DNA of 64,000 nucleotides, taken from NCBI GenBank assembly GCA_003024175.1, contig MDYQ01000257.1, positions 310,001 to 374,000 on the forward strand, written 5' to 3'. This stretch comes from Planoprotostelium fungivorum (lineage: Eukaryota; Evosea; Variosea; Cavosteliida; Cavosteliaceae). Numbering within the stretch: position 1 is the first letter of the stretch; every line of letters starts with the position of its first letter. Below are positions 10,639-23,300 of this stretch, piece after piece. Under the pieces are notes generated by a model that worked only from the letters and a program-made list of their open reading frames with translations, searched no databases and was not told the origin of the DNA. A program made the position numbers and the translations under genes.

Positions 10639-11330
10639 TCAATCTTCATCTTCTTCGTGATCGTCCTCTGAATCGATGTCTCTCATTGTCTCCCTGAAAG
10701 CTCGGCGCATCTCGAATCCCTACATTCTATCAGACTCTTTCTCCACCTCCTTCAGCGCTCACCATCACGACGGTTTCGGCGTAGCTCTTCAAGTCCGTTC
10801 TCTCCTTCTCTGAGAACTTTCTCGGTTGGAAGTCTGCCATGCACAGTGATCCTACGATCTCATCGTCGACAACGAGAGGAATAGACACGTAGAACCTCAA
10901 GTTGGGACCACCCGTAACGAGAGGATGCCGAGAGAGAATGGGACATTGGGTCGTGTCTTCAGAGACAATCATCTCCTTTCGATGGACGGCGTAGCTGCAT
11001 AGAGTCGGGCAACAATCCAGTTGCATCTCTGCCAGTGATAATAGTCCATCGGAGCCAGCTAGCGAGAAATTGTACCTTCTGTCTCCCTCTGATACGTTGA
11101 TACCAGCCAGTGGTGCCTTGAAGATCTGATGCACATAATCGATGACTCCCGAGAAGAACGGCTCATCTCCCAGTGTCTGAAATCCGATCAGCTCTGACAC
11201 ACGAGCTCCATCTCACATTCGACGGTTTGTCCTCTAATGTCTCTGTTTCATCATCGGACCAATGAAAGGCGACCGGTGAAGTTCTTCCCGTCTGTTCGTG
11301 CAACATTGGTCTCATCAGCTCAACCGACAT
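10639..11330 (-). CDS. GAF-domain protein, copy 2
   Basis: A tandem paralogue of the gene just downstream on the same strand. The start is the ATG at 11330 (MSVELMRPMLHEQTGRTSP). A 40-nt intron precedes GDEPFFSGVIDYVHQIFKAP. The GAF core continues with LAGINVSEGDRRYNFSLAG, LDCCPTLCSYAVHRKEMIV, LRFYVSIPLVVDDEIVGSLC and FQPRKFSEKERTDLKSYAE, and ends GFEMRRAFRETMRDIDSEDD plus acidic residues. The W-C pocket of copy 1 is replaced by TLCSYAV, so ligand preference may have changed. Intron positions are shared with copy 1, which supports local duplication. The function is unknown beyond probable small-molecule binding. Confidence 0.8.
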
Positions 11331-11676
11331 CCGTCTGCGTCTCTAAATTGTAGTGTTCAATTGGATCTGATATTGTGCCCCACCATCCTATAAGCCTCGT
11401 ACTTCACACCCCAGGGACTGCCACACCTGCAGGAACCAGAGTGACAGGTTCTCAACTCCGGCTATCTCTTTCCCTGCTTCCCAGGTACAAATCCTGCGTT
11501 TAGCCCAATAGATCTGTGATCATCGATCTGATCTATCCCACTCTAGTTGACCAATGTGACAGATGATCTGGGACCATTATGTAATGCACACACGACTGAG
11601 GGAGGATGTGATAGAGGTGGTGTGTCTCATACGAAGATGAAGTGAATCAGAACAGAAGCACAAGTGTATTTCAACG
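11331..11676. other. Intergenic spacer, no gene seen
   Basis: These 346 bp separate the GAF copy 2 start from the 3' end of the large ATPase gene. The minus strand has a possible TATA-like TTATAGG near 11390. Small inverted repeats (GAACC/GGTTC near 11436) occur, but no convincing RNA gene or frame. Confidence 0.35.
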
Positions 11677-14600
11677 TCAAGCACGTCTGGACTTCCCTTT
11701 GTTCCTCCTCTGCTCTCGTTCAGTCTCCGGCTGGCTGGGAGACTAAGACAGTGAACAGCTCACCTTCCCCTCTACGAATCCATTCTCATCCTCTTCTCTA
11801 TCTTTAGAGCTCGTGAGGTGGGGGACAACCCCGTTCTCGGAGTTTGAGGGGGCTGATGGAGGGTGTTCCCGCCATTTTTCTAGGGTCTGATGGAACTTTT
11901 GAAAGTGGAGGCAGGCGAGCTGTTCGGTGTAGTAACTGTGGCTGGCATTGTGACCTTCTTCAATGTTGTGGGCGATCTCGTGGCACATTGTAGAATACCA
12001 GAAGAAATAGACGTCTAATGGATCTACACATGAGATAAGAGAGACGAAATAAAATGAAATAAAATGAAAGAGGGGAGAAGAGGTCCCACCTTTGTTGTGA
12101 TGCAATCTCTCGTAATAGAGTAGATTGAAGTGCAGACGATGTTTCGCATTGAAAGCGATGGTGGAGGTCTCGTCTACAAAGATACACACCGTCTGCTTGA
12201 CATTCGGGATGCTGAAGACACTCGACAGGTTCTACATATGACGTCACTATGAAGGGCCTCTTTCAACACTTCACCTGTAAGACTTGAGAGAAACTCTTTG
12301 CGGCGACGAGTTGTGATTCGGAGACTTGAATGTCTGCCTCCACGTAGACATTGATCTGACCGAAACAAGTGAGGAGGTGCAGATTGTGCTCTTCTCTGTT
12401 CTCGCAGTGCGTCTCTATGATGTTCTCTCCTATCGTCTTGATGTTCTGTGGTCGCACGTCAGTCATCTTCATCGCGGATGATGATGATGATCACCTGGGT
12501 GTTCTTGTGGGTGGGTGTAGAATTGACGGCCTTCGTCAGCATATCGTTCATTCGATTCATGTCTGTTGACACCTGTCCCATTCAGTCTCATCCTCTTATG
12601 TCTCATCCTATCACCTTCTGCACGATGTGTCTCGTTCTCTTCTCTTCCCTTCTCGTCTCCTCCGTTTCTATTGCATGAGAATTTTCCACGACATTTCTCG
12701 TCTCTTCGACTTCTATGGGAGTTTTCTCGGGTTGTACTGAGATAGGCTGCTTGCCCGTATGACTACGATTCGCAGGAATCAGACGATCGATAGGATAACC
12801 TGCGATGCGTCATCACAAATGACATCTCTTCGAGATATCTCACCTTGTTGTCTCAGTGTAGACAGATCGGATGATAATATGGCAAAAAATTTGAGATCAT
12901 CCTCCTTCACTTTCTTCAACAGCAACAGTTGTGCCAATTCAGAAGCGATGGATAATTGACTGACCTATTGGAGGGTGAGTGATGGCGTCATTTGATGTCA
13001 CTCACCTGATGTGTGATGTACAGGGTGGCCTTGTCACCGGAGACTTTAGAACACACGTTTGTCTCTATCTCCTTCTTCTGATGTCCCAGCGTCAAGATCT
13101 TCTTAACCGCATTCACCTGTCACGCCACGTCATCATCCGTCATCGTGATGTCATCCATCGATGATGTGACGTGATGTGATCACCTCAACTACACTGATGC
13201 CTTCTAACAACTGTCTCGCATTCTTCTTCGTCCCTTCTCTCTCTCTGCAGGTTCCGAGATCATTCAATAACAGATTCATCTTCTCCTTCACCTGATTTCA
13301 TATTCACACGTGTAGACACGACGGATGTAGATCTCACCATCTCTGATATCTGGATGGATCTGGAGGTAGACTTTGGTTGTCCCACGGCCTGTGATGTCTC
13401 CTTGATGAGAGAGGATAACCAGGGTGAGCCCATCGATTCGTACATCTTCTCCAGAGATGGACTGTTACTCGCGGCCATCTTGATCTATACGATCGTTCAA
13501 TCTCGAGCTCATCGTGACGTCATCATCACGATCACCGTCCAGATGATGTGACACACTCACTTTGAACATGGATGCATAATCTGTGTTATCAACCAATACA
13601 CAATCTCTCGCTGCACTCAACGATGCACCTACATCAACTCTGAGATGTCTCTTTCGTGATGACTCACCCGTCGTATCTTTCTCTCTGCTGCCATCGTTTG
13701 GATGGCTCCATACGCTGAGAAATATCGATGACTTTTCCATCAAATTCCTCAGATCTTGCGGTACTCTATCCATCCCGAACGATATCTTGAAAGGTGTCAC
13801 ACAACACATACCACGACATCTCACTCACTTCTTGTAGTGTAGATAGATACCTCTCGAACCCATCTTGACTCAGATGCTTCTGTCCATTCTTCATCAGAGC
13901 TCTGACCAATTGTTGTGTGTTCAAATTCTCCGGAGAACCACACATCCTCAGAAACATCTGATCGTGTCAGCCATCGTGAGAGGTGACCGACATATGAGGG
14001 TATAGTCATCGATCCAGTGATACAATCGTTACCTTGGCTCCTTCTGTGTATTGATCGTCGATGTAATCGATGAGATTTCCGTATCTCGTCTTGACTGCAT
14101 CTCCCCCGACGATAACCTACCCGAATCAACATGACGTCACGATCTCACGAACGTATCGTACGTCTCATGACGTGTGTGCAGGTGATGATGACGTTCATCT
14201 CATCACCTGATGAGGTAAGAGGAACCCTCCTCTGGTATTGGGATACGGAGGGATGATGGGATGACTCGATAGAACCTTCCAGTCAGAGTGCGTGAAATTT
14301 CCCTGAAACGTGGAAGCGTAATCGAAGACCAACTTGGCGATGACGAAGGGTGCCGGATTTTTCGTCAATCTGTCTCCGTTAAGACCGTCTACAACGATGT
14401 AGATCGTCACCGGGTGACCACTACGGATGGATGTGGATTCTGACCGACTCCCAATCGTGCCACCCTGGAAGAATATTCCTTGCTGACGGGCCACACACCA
14501 AGGTAGTTACACAGGGTCTCCATCTCTACGTCGGAAAATCTCTTCACGGAGCCCCAGAAGCATTCTTCCGGTTTCGCCAGTGACTTTTCACGTCAATCTC

Positions 14601-17600
14601 TGAAAGTGAGAAAATCGTGAGAATGATCACCCCGTTGATGGTGGGAACGAAAGCCGGTAGATTCTCCTTCTTCTGATTCTTGTAGTCTTTCTATGCATCG
14701 ATCAACATCATCAGCCTTGTCGTCTGACGTACCTTGTACAACGAGTCGAATTGGTTGAGTAGGTAATCGAAAGCCTTTCCATCTTTCCTCGTGCACAATT
14801 TCAATAGAACATTGAGATTTGGACTGTCTCTCATTCCCATCCTCTGTAAAAATGCAGATTCACCCGATGTGATGTCTTTCCACGATATCATGGGGACATC
14901 CATACCTACGTGGAGGTGTCACACGCGTCTCTTTTCTCTCTACACTTGTTCACCTTCGAATTCTCCGTTTTTCGCGGGCAAGAGGAGCTCGCTCGCGGTT
15001 ACCAACTTCTTTCCATCTATTTGGTCAGACACCACGATTGAATGTGTTCTCTCTCACGTGTGGAGGGTAAGATGGATGATGATCGAAGGGTGGACCAGTC
15101 TTGTTCGTCTAAGGAGGCCTCCTGCTGCATGAGAAATTGGATGGCACCCCTGGAGTCCCAATGATTTGGTCCTCCCATCTTTGATAGGACGAACTTGGCG
15201 TCCGGAGCTGATCTACAACGGTATCACGTACTGTAGGATGAAATCTCATCGAAATGTGTCACCTGAGTCCCAATTCTTTGAGAAATTTCGTGGAGATCTG
15301 GGAGTGTAACGATTCGTGAGCTTCGGGTAAATCATCGAAGGAGATTTGATTCTGAGGCAAATAGACTTTCTTCGGGTAATCAAAAGTTGAGAATTTCGTA
15401 GGAATGATCTTGTGGTCTTCAGCGAGAGACACGATCTGTCTACACGTGAGACGTCTATTCCCTTCTTACAATCCATTCACCGATCTCTTTTCGTTTGGAT
15501 TCAATTTGTTCCACTTAGTGGACACGTGTGCGATGGCGTTGACACATACATCCATGTTCTCCATGGCTTCCAGCTGTGGCTGAACATCGTGAGACACGTC
15601 GAACCAAATGTAGTTGTCACCAATAGATTCGAGAACCATTCGAACAGGGGAAGGGGCTTCAGCTGGAGAGGTGCAGACTCTAAGACTGACTTTTCACCGA
15701 AGCGTTGGGACACCACGCGAGGTAGTGTGTCCTGTGGGACTGATATCTCAACGTCCAAGCTGGGATGGACGTCGTGATATCTCACGTCGTTCAGACATGT
15801 CGTTATACCTGATCGTCGTAAATGTACACATAGAAATGTGAATGAAATTTCACCCGATGAAGAGAAGCGTACACATTTCACGAATCGATCGCGCGTCGAT
15901 TTGATATCTGCAGATAAATTTCCCGCCATTTTTTTTGACGCGTTGTAGTTTGTGATCCACCACGACAGTAATTCTCCCAATTGACTCTCGTTCAATATCG
16001 TATCGTCCAGTTGAGATATCATATCTTTCATGCCCAATACTTTGATCTCCTTCCTCTCCTTCAGTTCGTCATAGAATCGGACGACCTGCCACGATTCAGC
16101 GAAAATGTCGACATTATTCCACGGAACTTGTCTGTTTCCTGGGATTCTACTGGATCGATTGGTAGCGAAGGCAGGCGCCATGGCAACTGAAATGAAGTGA
16201 AATCTTTCGAGACCGTACAGAGGCATGAAGATCTCTCTGCTGGAAAATACTTGGAAAATTCCCGGTTTAGATGGGGGTACGGCCAGTACGTAGAGCGGTC
16301 TTCCGTCTGGCGCGTTGTAGAACGACGCGGCCAAGAGGGTAGAAACTTCTGTTGCGGGAGAACTACGAGAGAGAGAGCATGAAGACATCACACGCCGGCG
16401 TCGCGATATCTCGTCATCGGTCATCTCCTTCTTCTCCACGGGTGGCTGGAGCTGAGACCGATTCTGCGTCTCCGTTCAATACGTACGTTACGCACGACGA
16501 TCCCCTCACCTTCTTCTTCTGACTCTTGTTCACTACTGGCTGCGGCTTCCCCATGACTTCATCGTAATGGATTCTAGCTATCTGGCCTGCCATCGTGATG
16601 ACGTCAGAATTCCACCTCTTGAAGTAGAAGTCGTTGAAATCTACGTTCTCTCTCTCCACGGTGGGGATGAATTGTGCGGCCAAGTGGTAGCCACTACCGG
16701 TGGTCTGGTGAGATGAAAATCCGATGAAAATTCGACCTCGATTGGGGTAGGGTGATATCTCGGAGAGGAGTTCTCTGGGAGTTTTCTTCGAATTCTCTTC
16801 CGGTTTCACTTCTTCTCCCTCGCTCCAATCGTCCTCTCCTCTCTTCTCTTCTCTCTCTTGTTCTTCTATTGTAGATGACTCCATCTGTTGTCCATCGAAT
16901 ATCAGGCGGATCTTACTCTCTTCAGGAAATCTTTCAAACCGTTGTTAGCTCGATCATCATCATCGCATCGAGATGATCATCATGAGGTGATCGATGGAGA
17001 CACACCTTTTTCCCAAGATACGAATCATCTGGTTCTCTAATCCTTCGTCCAACGTCACGTTCACTTTCGCCTCCAATTGCTCGACCTATCCTCCCTTCAG
17101 CTCCTCTCTCACCCATTCGTCATCTCACCTCAGTCGAGTAGCCCTCTCCTTCCTTCGTGTGATCCTTAGCAGAGAATCTAACGCGATGACGCACGAGCGA
17201 GTTCAACTTTAATAATTTCTCGGTTGAATAGACCTTTCGGTTCAGGTTGTCCATCAGAGAGGATGAAGAGTGGATGATCTGAGAGGAACGTCAGCATGAT
17301 GGACTCTGGATGTCTTACCTCTTTCGTCGTGGAATACATGAGGTTGTCGTCTTGATAGACGTCGATTCGGGTGAGGTTGTTGGTGAAGGAGAGCGTCTGG
17401 CACAGATACTTTGTCAGATCGAAGGGGTCGATGATGAGATTCTTGTCTCTGATAGGTAAGTTGAATATCGTCCATCCATTGCGATCACCCTCTTCATTCT
17501 GAGACATCGTGAGATGATCGAGTATCATTGAAGTGTTTTAAGTATTCAACTAAACTCACTTCTCTCTTAAATGTCGTCAACTGGTCCTTGTCCCACACGA

Positions 17601-18064
17601 AGGCCAGCGTCGTCCCTTTCGATTGGATGATGGGATGTTCTGTGATGGAGAAGACAGAGTAGAATCCCACTCCAAAACAGCCAGTGGCCTCTTCGTTTGG
17701 GTTTCCTTCGGCGATGCGAATCAGTCGATTCCAGTCATTCTGAGTGAGAGCCATTCCATCATTTTCGACGATCACACTGCGACCTGGAAAGTTCAGCGAG
17801 GTAAATGTAACGGTATGTGTACCGTGTTGCTCGTCGTGCGTAAGACGCACTCGGATGGTCTTGGCTTTGGCATCGTCTGCATTTTGTATGAGCTCTCGAA
17901 ATACTGTGAAGTGTCCTTTGTATCTTGCTAACAATTTGTCGATGAGAGCTCTTTGGTTCACCGTCACCCTTTCTTCAACGCCTATAGAAATTTGTCAGTG
18001 GTGACAGAAACTACTCAATATGCGCACCCTCTTTCACCAATTGGTTTAGAGTCTCGCTGTTCAT
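11677..18064 (-). CDS. Giant HSP90/GHKL-type ATPase, DUF3684 family
   Basis: About 1,700 residues in more than 25 short exons. The N-terminus reads MNSETLNQLVKEGVEERVTV, then NQRALIDKLLARYKGHF. The ATP lid follows: the N motif FRELIQNADDA, VENDGMAL (weak DxGxG box) and GCFGVGFYSVFSI (GxGxxS box). This order and the NQRALIDKLLARY signature mark the fungal/protist DUF3684 family. Toward the C-terminus FWYSTMCHEIAHNIEEGHNA carries HEIAHN, a zincin-like HExxH, as in other members. The extreme C-terminus (KTEREQRRNKGKSRRA) depends on a last 39-nt intron; unspliced, it ends at 11743. The protein could be a GHKL chaperone-like ATPase like sacsin. Its cell role is not established. Middle exon borders were not all traced. 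Confidence 0.8.
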
Positions 18065-18233
18065 CTTGATGTGATGATTCGATGACGATTTGTGACGACG
18101 CACGTGACCTGAAATTCAGATTCTCAGTTGAGATTAAATTCTTCAGAATAAAACGTCCGTCTTCACTGACGCACCTCGATACCTCCACATCAGATACCAT
18201 CGTATAGAGCACAATGTGCTGTGTACATGGAAT

Positions 18234-18240
18234 ATAAGGT
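18234..18240 (+). promoter_or_regulatory. TATA-like element for the zinc-finger gene
   Basis: TATAAGG in a GAATATAAGG context lies 73 bp before the ATG at 18307, in the 242-bp divergent promoter shared with the giant ATPase gene. Confidence 0.35.
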
Positions 18241-18306
18241 TGCACTGTAGACGATACTGTCAGAATGGCGTTCGTTCAATAAATTCAACGGTCACATGCT
18301 AGTAAG

Positions 18307-19369
18307 ATGAATAAGGCCAAGTTCACCTGTCCTTTTTGTGGAGATGAACTCCCACTTCTTCAGAGCTTTAAACATATTCCAGAGTGTCTCAGCCGAACTG
18401 CGAGCGATTGTGGCATACAGATCAGATGTTGGTGTAACGGCTCAGGTAGTGTATGATCTTACGATTATTTCGCATCTGAAAACATCAGGTGTCGCTGGTT
18501 ACGGAGCACCGCAGCCTCCCTCACCCGTACCTCACATAACCATCAATCACAACCACAATCGTCAGCAACCTGCACCTTCTGTGACTATACCTCCAACGAC
18601 TCCAACGACGCAGACTATCATTCACTCAACGACGGTACCCGATCGGACTCAATTGTTGACCGGCAAGGCTTGCATCTCCTGCGGGAGAAGGAGGACACCT
18701 TCACAGGTACTCACACCTTTCATCTACATCGGAAGATACAGAGTAGTTGTCGTGTGTAGACAGGGACACTGGAATGATGACGTTGAGGCGACTCAGATGT
18801 GAGCGGACAATGCGGATCGCCTTCATCTCATGATCTTTTCAGAGAAGCATTCATCCAACAAGAGATGGACGAGATCACAGAGGCAGGAGATCATCCTGTG
18901 AGGTGCCTTCTTCGAATGCATCTTCGTGTGCCGACACTTCTACAGTCATGATGAGGAAGATACCAACACAGACACCGACAAGGAGAGAATCTGCGAAGGT
19001 ATCACCTTCCGCAGACCACCTGCGTTGAAAGATTCCACCCTCTTAGATAGAGCCCCCGTTTGTTCCGCGAGAGGCAACCATCTCCTGTGCATCATGGAAG
19101 GAGAGACGAAGCATTACTTCTGCTGTCCCAAGCACTTGAGGACATATCTGCAGAATTTTGTTTTCCATCGAACGAAGAAGGCGAGAACGAGTGATGAGGC
19201 AGGGAGACACCCACCAAACAAGAAATCAAAGACATCCGATTCCCTGATGGAAACGAGATCTCCTGATGCCAATCAGATGACATCGATGGAGGATCCAAGA
19301 GATATCAACGAAGATACACCGGACCGTGATACGCCCGTTCAATTCAGAGTGGAACATAAAGAACTGTGA
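18307..19369 (+). CDS. UBZ/C2HC-type zinc-finger protein, unknown role
   Basis: The start MNKAKFTCPFCGDELPLLQS, followed by FKHIPECL, is a CxxC...HxxxC finger resembling UBZ4/Rad18 zinc fingers. It is followed by CGIQIRCWC. A Pro/Thr/His-rich linker comes next (PQPPSPVPHITINHNHNRQQ), then KACISCGRRRTPSQV and a third Cys/His cluster near VCSARGNHLLCIMEGE and YFCCPKHLRTYLQNF. The tail has an NLS-like GRHPPNKKSKTSD. At least four exons. A ubiquitin- or nucleic-acid-binding nuclear role is an inference from the finger type and basic tail. It converges on the AtuA-like gene with only 12 bp between stop codons. Confidence 0.6.
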
Positions 19370-19381
19370 TTTATTTCCATT

Positions 19382-22068
19382 TTACAGACGGGGTGTGGGG
19401 GGAAGAAGAGATTGAGGGACTGTCGCGATCATCGCCAACATCATCTGACCGTATGTCTTTCCCTGTCGATCGATTCGAAGAGAGGACACTCCTCCACCTG
19501 TTTGTCGTCATCATCTCATCCCATCACGTCCGATCATCACCTCCCAAAGCTCTCGTCATGACAAAGTTAAGCGCAGAGATTCCAGGTAGAGGGTAGCGCG
19601 TTATCTTTCCCTGCACGAGATGTTGAAAGTGGCTGGTGACTCTCTCTTGTGTGAGAAAAGAGAGGAGGAAGGGATAGATGTTGGGTGATCTCGCGATGAC
19701 TCCAACGTTGCATAGATCTCCCTGAAAAAGAATAAATTCACTTTAAAATCATTTGGACCGCACCTTATCACCGGATCGAGCGTAGCAGAGACGTAAGAGA
19801 GGAACTTGAACCATTTGGTCTCCCTTAAGAGTTACGTAGGTGGGAGAAGGTAACTTCTTGTTCCTGATGATGTCATCAGGATGCATCATCACATGATACC
19901 CACTTGCAAGCTTGACAGGTGCACTGAGGTCCGCAGCAGTTGCAACCTGATGTCTGCTGCCTCTTCTTCTCCTCGAAATTTCGCTTCGAATCACCGTTGT
20001 AGATGGTGATCTCCACCTTCTCTCTCGGCACGAGGCAAGAACTGAACAAGATGACCGGAGAAGCACTTGGAGGCCGTCAGGCGCCAGATTCAAATTTCAA
20101 ATCCGCTCGCCTCGGTCTTCCCGCGTCTCCAGTGATTCCGGGTGCCATGGAGGTCGCTGAAGGTGCAATTTCCCGCGCTAAGAAAGCGAGAGCCTTCGCA
20201 TCCTCGTGTCTCGCCGCGATCCTCATCAGCACCTACAATGGTCACGTGACTTGTACCATCTACAACTCACCTCTCTCGACTGTCGAGCGGCAGAGTGTGG
20301 GCCGTACGCTTTCGCGGGTTTCAGTCTCGTGCGAATGCGACGGACTCACTGTGTTCAGATCCCAATGCTTCGACGGACGTGTGGGTGAAGGGTGGCATCT
20401 TCCTCCTCTTTAGAATATTCGAGGCTCGGTTCAAGATGGCCCTTCCAACGGCCTCCGCCTTCTCTGCCGCAGATTCACCCCCAATCATGAGAGTGGCGTT
20501 CATTCTGAATCCATCCACAGACGTGATCGATACCTGCTCCCGGCGTCAATTTTTTCGATGTGACATCAGCGTAAAATGGTTGATGTCACATGGACAAGAG
20601 GGGGATCACCTTGTACGTATCTGTGGGTGATCTTCCCTTGGCACCGCGGACAGAGACGCGTCCGGCTCCACCCGATGATGGAACCTGTTGCTCCACGATG
20701 ACGTTCGACCAATCGCATGTGACGTCGGGAAGGATGTACGCAGCGGGGTCACCTGCTCGAGTCAGGGGAAATCTACGTGAAATTTCCGACCGATCTCGTA
20801 CAGCAGCTGCTCGCAGACAGTTGCCACGGTGACGATTCCTCCAGTTTTCTCCGGTTTCGTCACGATGAAACTGCCGTCAGCGGCACATTCTACGATGGGA
20901 AAACCGACCTGTACGGTGTGAATCTCACGGAAAACTCGTAGAAATCTCACGTTATCCCAGCCTCCCTTCAGTGATTCCCGCCAATCCGTGAAATTTCCGC
21001 CGGTCGCTTGGCAACCACACTGGTGATGTCATCCATCTACAACGCTCTCCCGTGTATCTCACTTCTATGATGTGGCCGGCTAAACTGCCGGAAGAGAGGA
21101 GATCATATTGTTCCTCCTTCCATCCGTATTCGTGAATGAGAGGGCCCAATACGATGGCACTGTCGACACATCTACCCGTTACAACAACCTGTAGAGGATT
21201 CAGATCTACAACGATGTAGATGAAGAATGATATCCATGTGTCAGACGATGAGACGATGAGAGGATGGAGATCGATGATGAGACGATGTGATGGTGATGTT
21301 TACCTGAGCACCGTCTTCTAGAGCTTGAGCGATGGGAAATGCCCCGATGTATGCGTTGGCACTCATCACCAACTTGGATTCATCCCACAACTTCTCTTCT
21401 TCACCTCCCACTTGAAAAGTCTTTAATGCGTTCTCTCCCCTCAGATCAGCCAACCTCTCTGATATGTCGTCACCTGTCTCTGTCATCTACAACGAGCCAG
21501 TCCCAATCTCACCGACTACCGCGGCGATCTTTGGGACGGGAAGGCCTGCGTCTGCGGTGGCTTTTTCGATCGCTTCTTTCAGTGCCTTTGGATTCATTCC
21601 TATGTGATGAATCAGATTTGAGACTATAATGAGAACTGATAGCCCAAGCATCGTGACGTGATTTCCATCATGAGATGCAAAAGATGGATCATTTCGATAA
21701 GATGTTTACCTCCTGCGTTGGTGATGACTTTGATGTTGCGGTCGAGCAGAGGTTTCATCAGAGGACGCCAGACATAATCGACGAATTCTTGAACGAAACC
21801 ACCGTCGCCGGCGCCTCCTCTAGCCTGCTCGATTATCAGTGATGGATGTTGATGTCAACCCCAAGAACCTTTTTCTTCGAGCGAGCCAAAATGCACATCG
21901 TGATCTCAGCGAGGTAATCACTAACGAGATAATCCAAATGTCCTCCATGTTCTACGAGCTGTCGAGCCGCTGTATTCCATTTTCAGGTTCTCGCATTCCA
22001 TCCCTCTCACCTTCGACGCTATCACCCCAGAAGGCGGAATGACAACCGATTCGAACACTCTTTTGCAT
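19382..22068 (-). CDS. AtuA-like acyclic terpene utilisation family protein (DUF1446)
   Basis: The N-terminus [19 protein letters not shown] is followed by [20 protein letters not shown]. Then come [36 protein letters not shown]-type sequence and [44 protein letters not shown] (given here in part) and [13 protein letters not shown] complete the typical DUF1446 core. The C-terminal AtuA-like domain shows [19 protein letters not shown] and ends with [20 protein letters not shown]. In Pseudomonas, AtuA belongs to citronellol/geraniol breakdown. Eukaryotic homologues are widespread but uncharacterised. About fifteen exons; the start at 22068 fits the conserved start of the family. Confidence 0.8.
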
Positions 22069-22212
22069 GTTGGTGGTGGGAAAAATTATGACGCATCATA
22101 CGAAATTCTTTTATCTACAGTTGTTCGAGCGAGTATGATGATGCTTGAGGTCTTCTTAGGGCTGTCGCTACACTTTGACTGAAGACGTGTCACTTTGTGC
22201 ATCGCTCAGCTC

Positions 22213-22717
22213 TCATGAAGAGCTTTCGGATCCCTTGTGCTTGGCGCGTCTGTTCTGAAACCATATTTGTACTTTGCGTGGTGTGATGTTGAATGCCTCA
22301 GCCAGCTCCCTCCTGACCGTGAGGGAAGGATAAGGACAGGAACGATAGAGTGCCTCCAATATCTCTCTCTGTTCTTGTGGCAATGCTTGACGACTCCTCA
22401 AACGTGTCTTGACAATAGGGACCGTGATGGTGAACTTTGACTGATACAAGAAACCATCTTGATGTTCTTCTCCCTCTGATCCTTCCTCCGTGGGTGGGAT
22501 GCTTCTCTGTTCTATGGATGGCTCTTGTGTCCCCGCGCTGCCCTGTGCAGCGATGGTAGAGTTGCAGAGCAGCCGCGAAATATCCATACGAGTAATTGAA
22601 ACGGTGTGGCTGCGTGACCTGGGTGGTTGTATGAGTCGTCGACGTCGACGAGTCGCTCTTGCAACCGGGTGCTTGTGGTATAATGAAAATCTGCTTTTCA
22701 ATCGTCTCTTCTTCCAT
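22213..22717 (-). CDS. Homeodomain transcription factor
   Basis: The C-terminus is a complete homeodomain: RSRQALPQEQREILEALYRS (helix 1), YPSLTVRRELAEAFNI (helix 2) and TPRKVQIWFQNRRAKHKG (helix 3, with W48, F49, Gln50, N51 and R53). A nuclear DNA-binding factor is certain by motif; the targets are unknown. The N-terminus is ambiguous. The frame is open back to an ATG at 22755, but that upstream part is an odd Arg-rich peptide. A 76-nt intron with gtcac/cacag borders joins an acidic start at 22717 (MEEETIEKQIFIIPQ, then SSTSTTHTTTQ) in frame to GSAGTQEPSIEQRS. I prefer the spliced model. Confidence 0.85.
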
Positions 22718-23300
22718 GGCTCCCTATCCCACACAAAGGTGTCATCCTGACGCATCTCAAGTTGAGTACGATTCGACCGCGCGTGACACACCCGCACCGG
22801 CGGGCCGCATTGGAAGATGGATTGGAGGCAACCATCGCAATGAATATGGAACGATGGAGGACCCGTGACAGTGGAGTGGGCGTTATGAGGAAAGGGCGCC
22901 CAAGGAAAGGGAGCCTCTTCATATCAGTGTACCCCTCTATCAAGATAGGGGCGCTCTGTGGCGCTTCCTCCTCCTGTTCCTCCTCTTTCCATCTCTGTAT
23001 CTGTGTCTGTATCTGTGTCTGTCGAAGCCGCACCACGGTGCGGTTATTGGTGTAAAACTACCCAGAAGCGACCCCTTAAATAACCTTTTCGTCTTTGGTG
23101 ATATGCAATTTGTACGAAAATGCCTACAACCAATGGCGTCATCGGATGACCTGCCAATGCTTACTCTGATTTTCGCATGCCGCTTGGAGGATTTAAGAGG
23201 CAAGAAGAGACACGATAAAGTATGAACATTTATTCATTTTAATGTTGAGTATAGCTTCGGTGAAATGATGATCGGAGACATCAATCAGGTCACACCACGA
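22718..23300. promoter_or_regulatory. Divergent promoter region with a TG-rich simple repeat
   Basis: About 580 bp lie between the homeobox gene and the TM2-domain gene. It holds an imperfect CTGTATCTGTGT repeat at about 22995-23022, a CCTTAAATAACC AT-rich block near 23073 that could serve as a TATA-like element, and no convincing frame. Confidence 0.4.

Noticed and set aside
11380-11510. Possible SRP or U1 RNA on the minus strand
   Set aside because: A TACCTGG-like string was noticed, but the rest of the U1 and SRP cores is absent.
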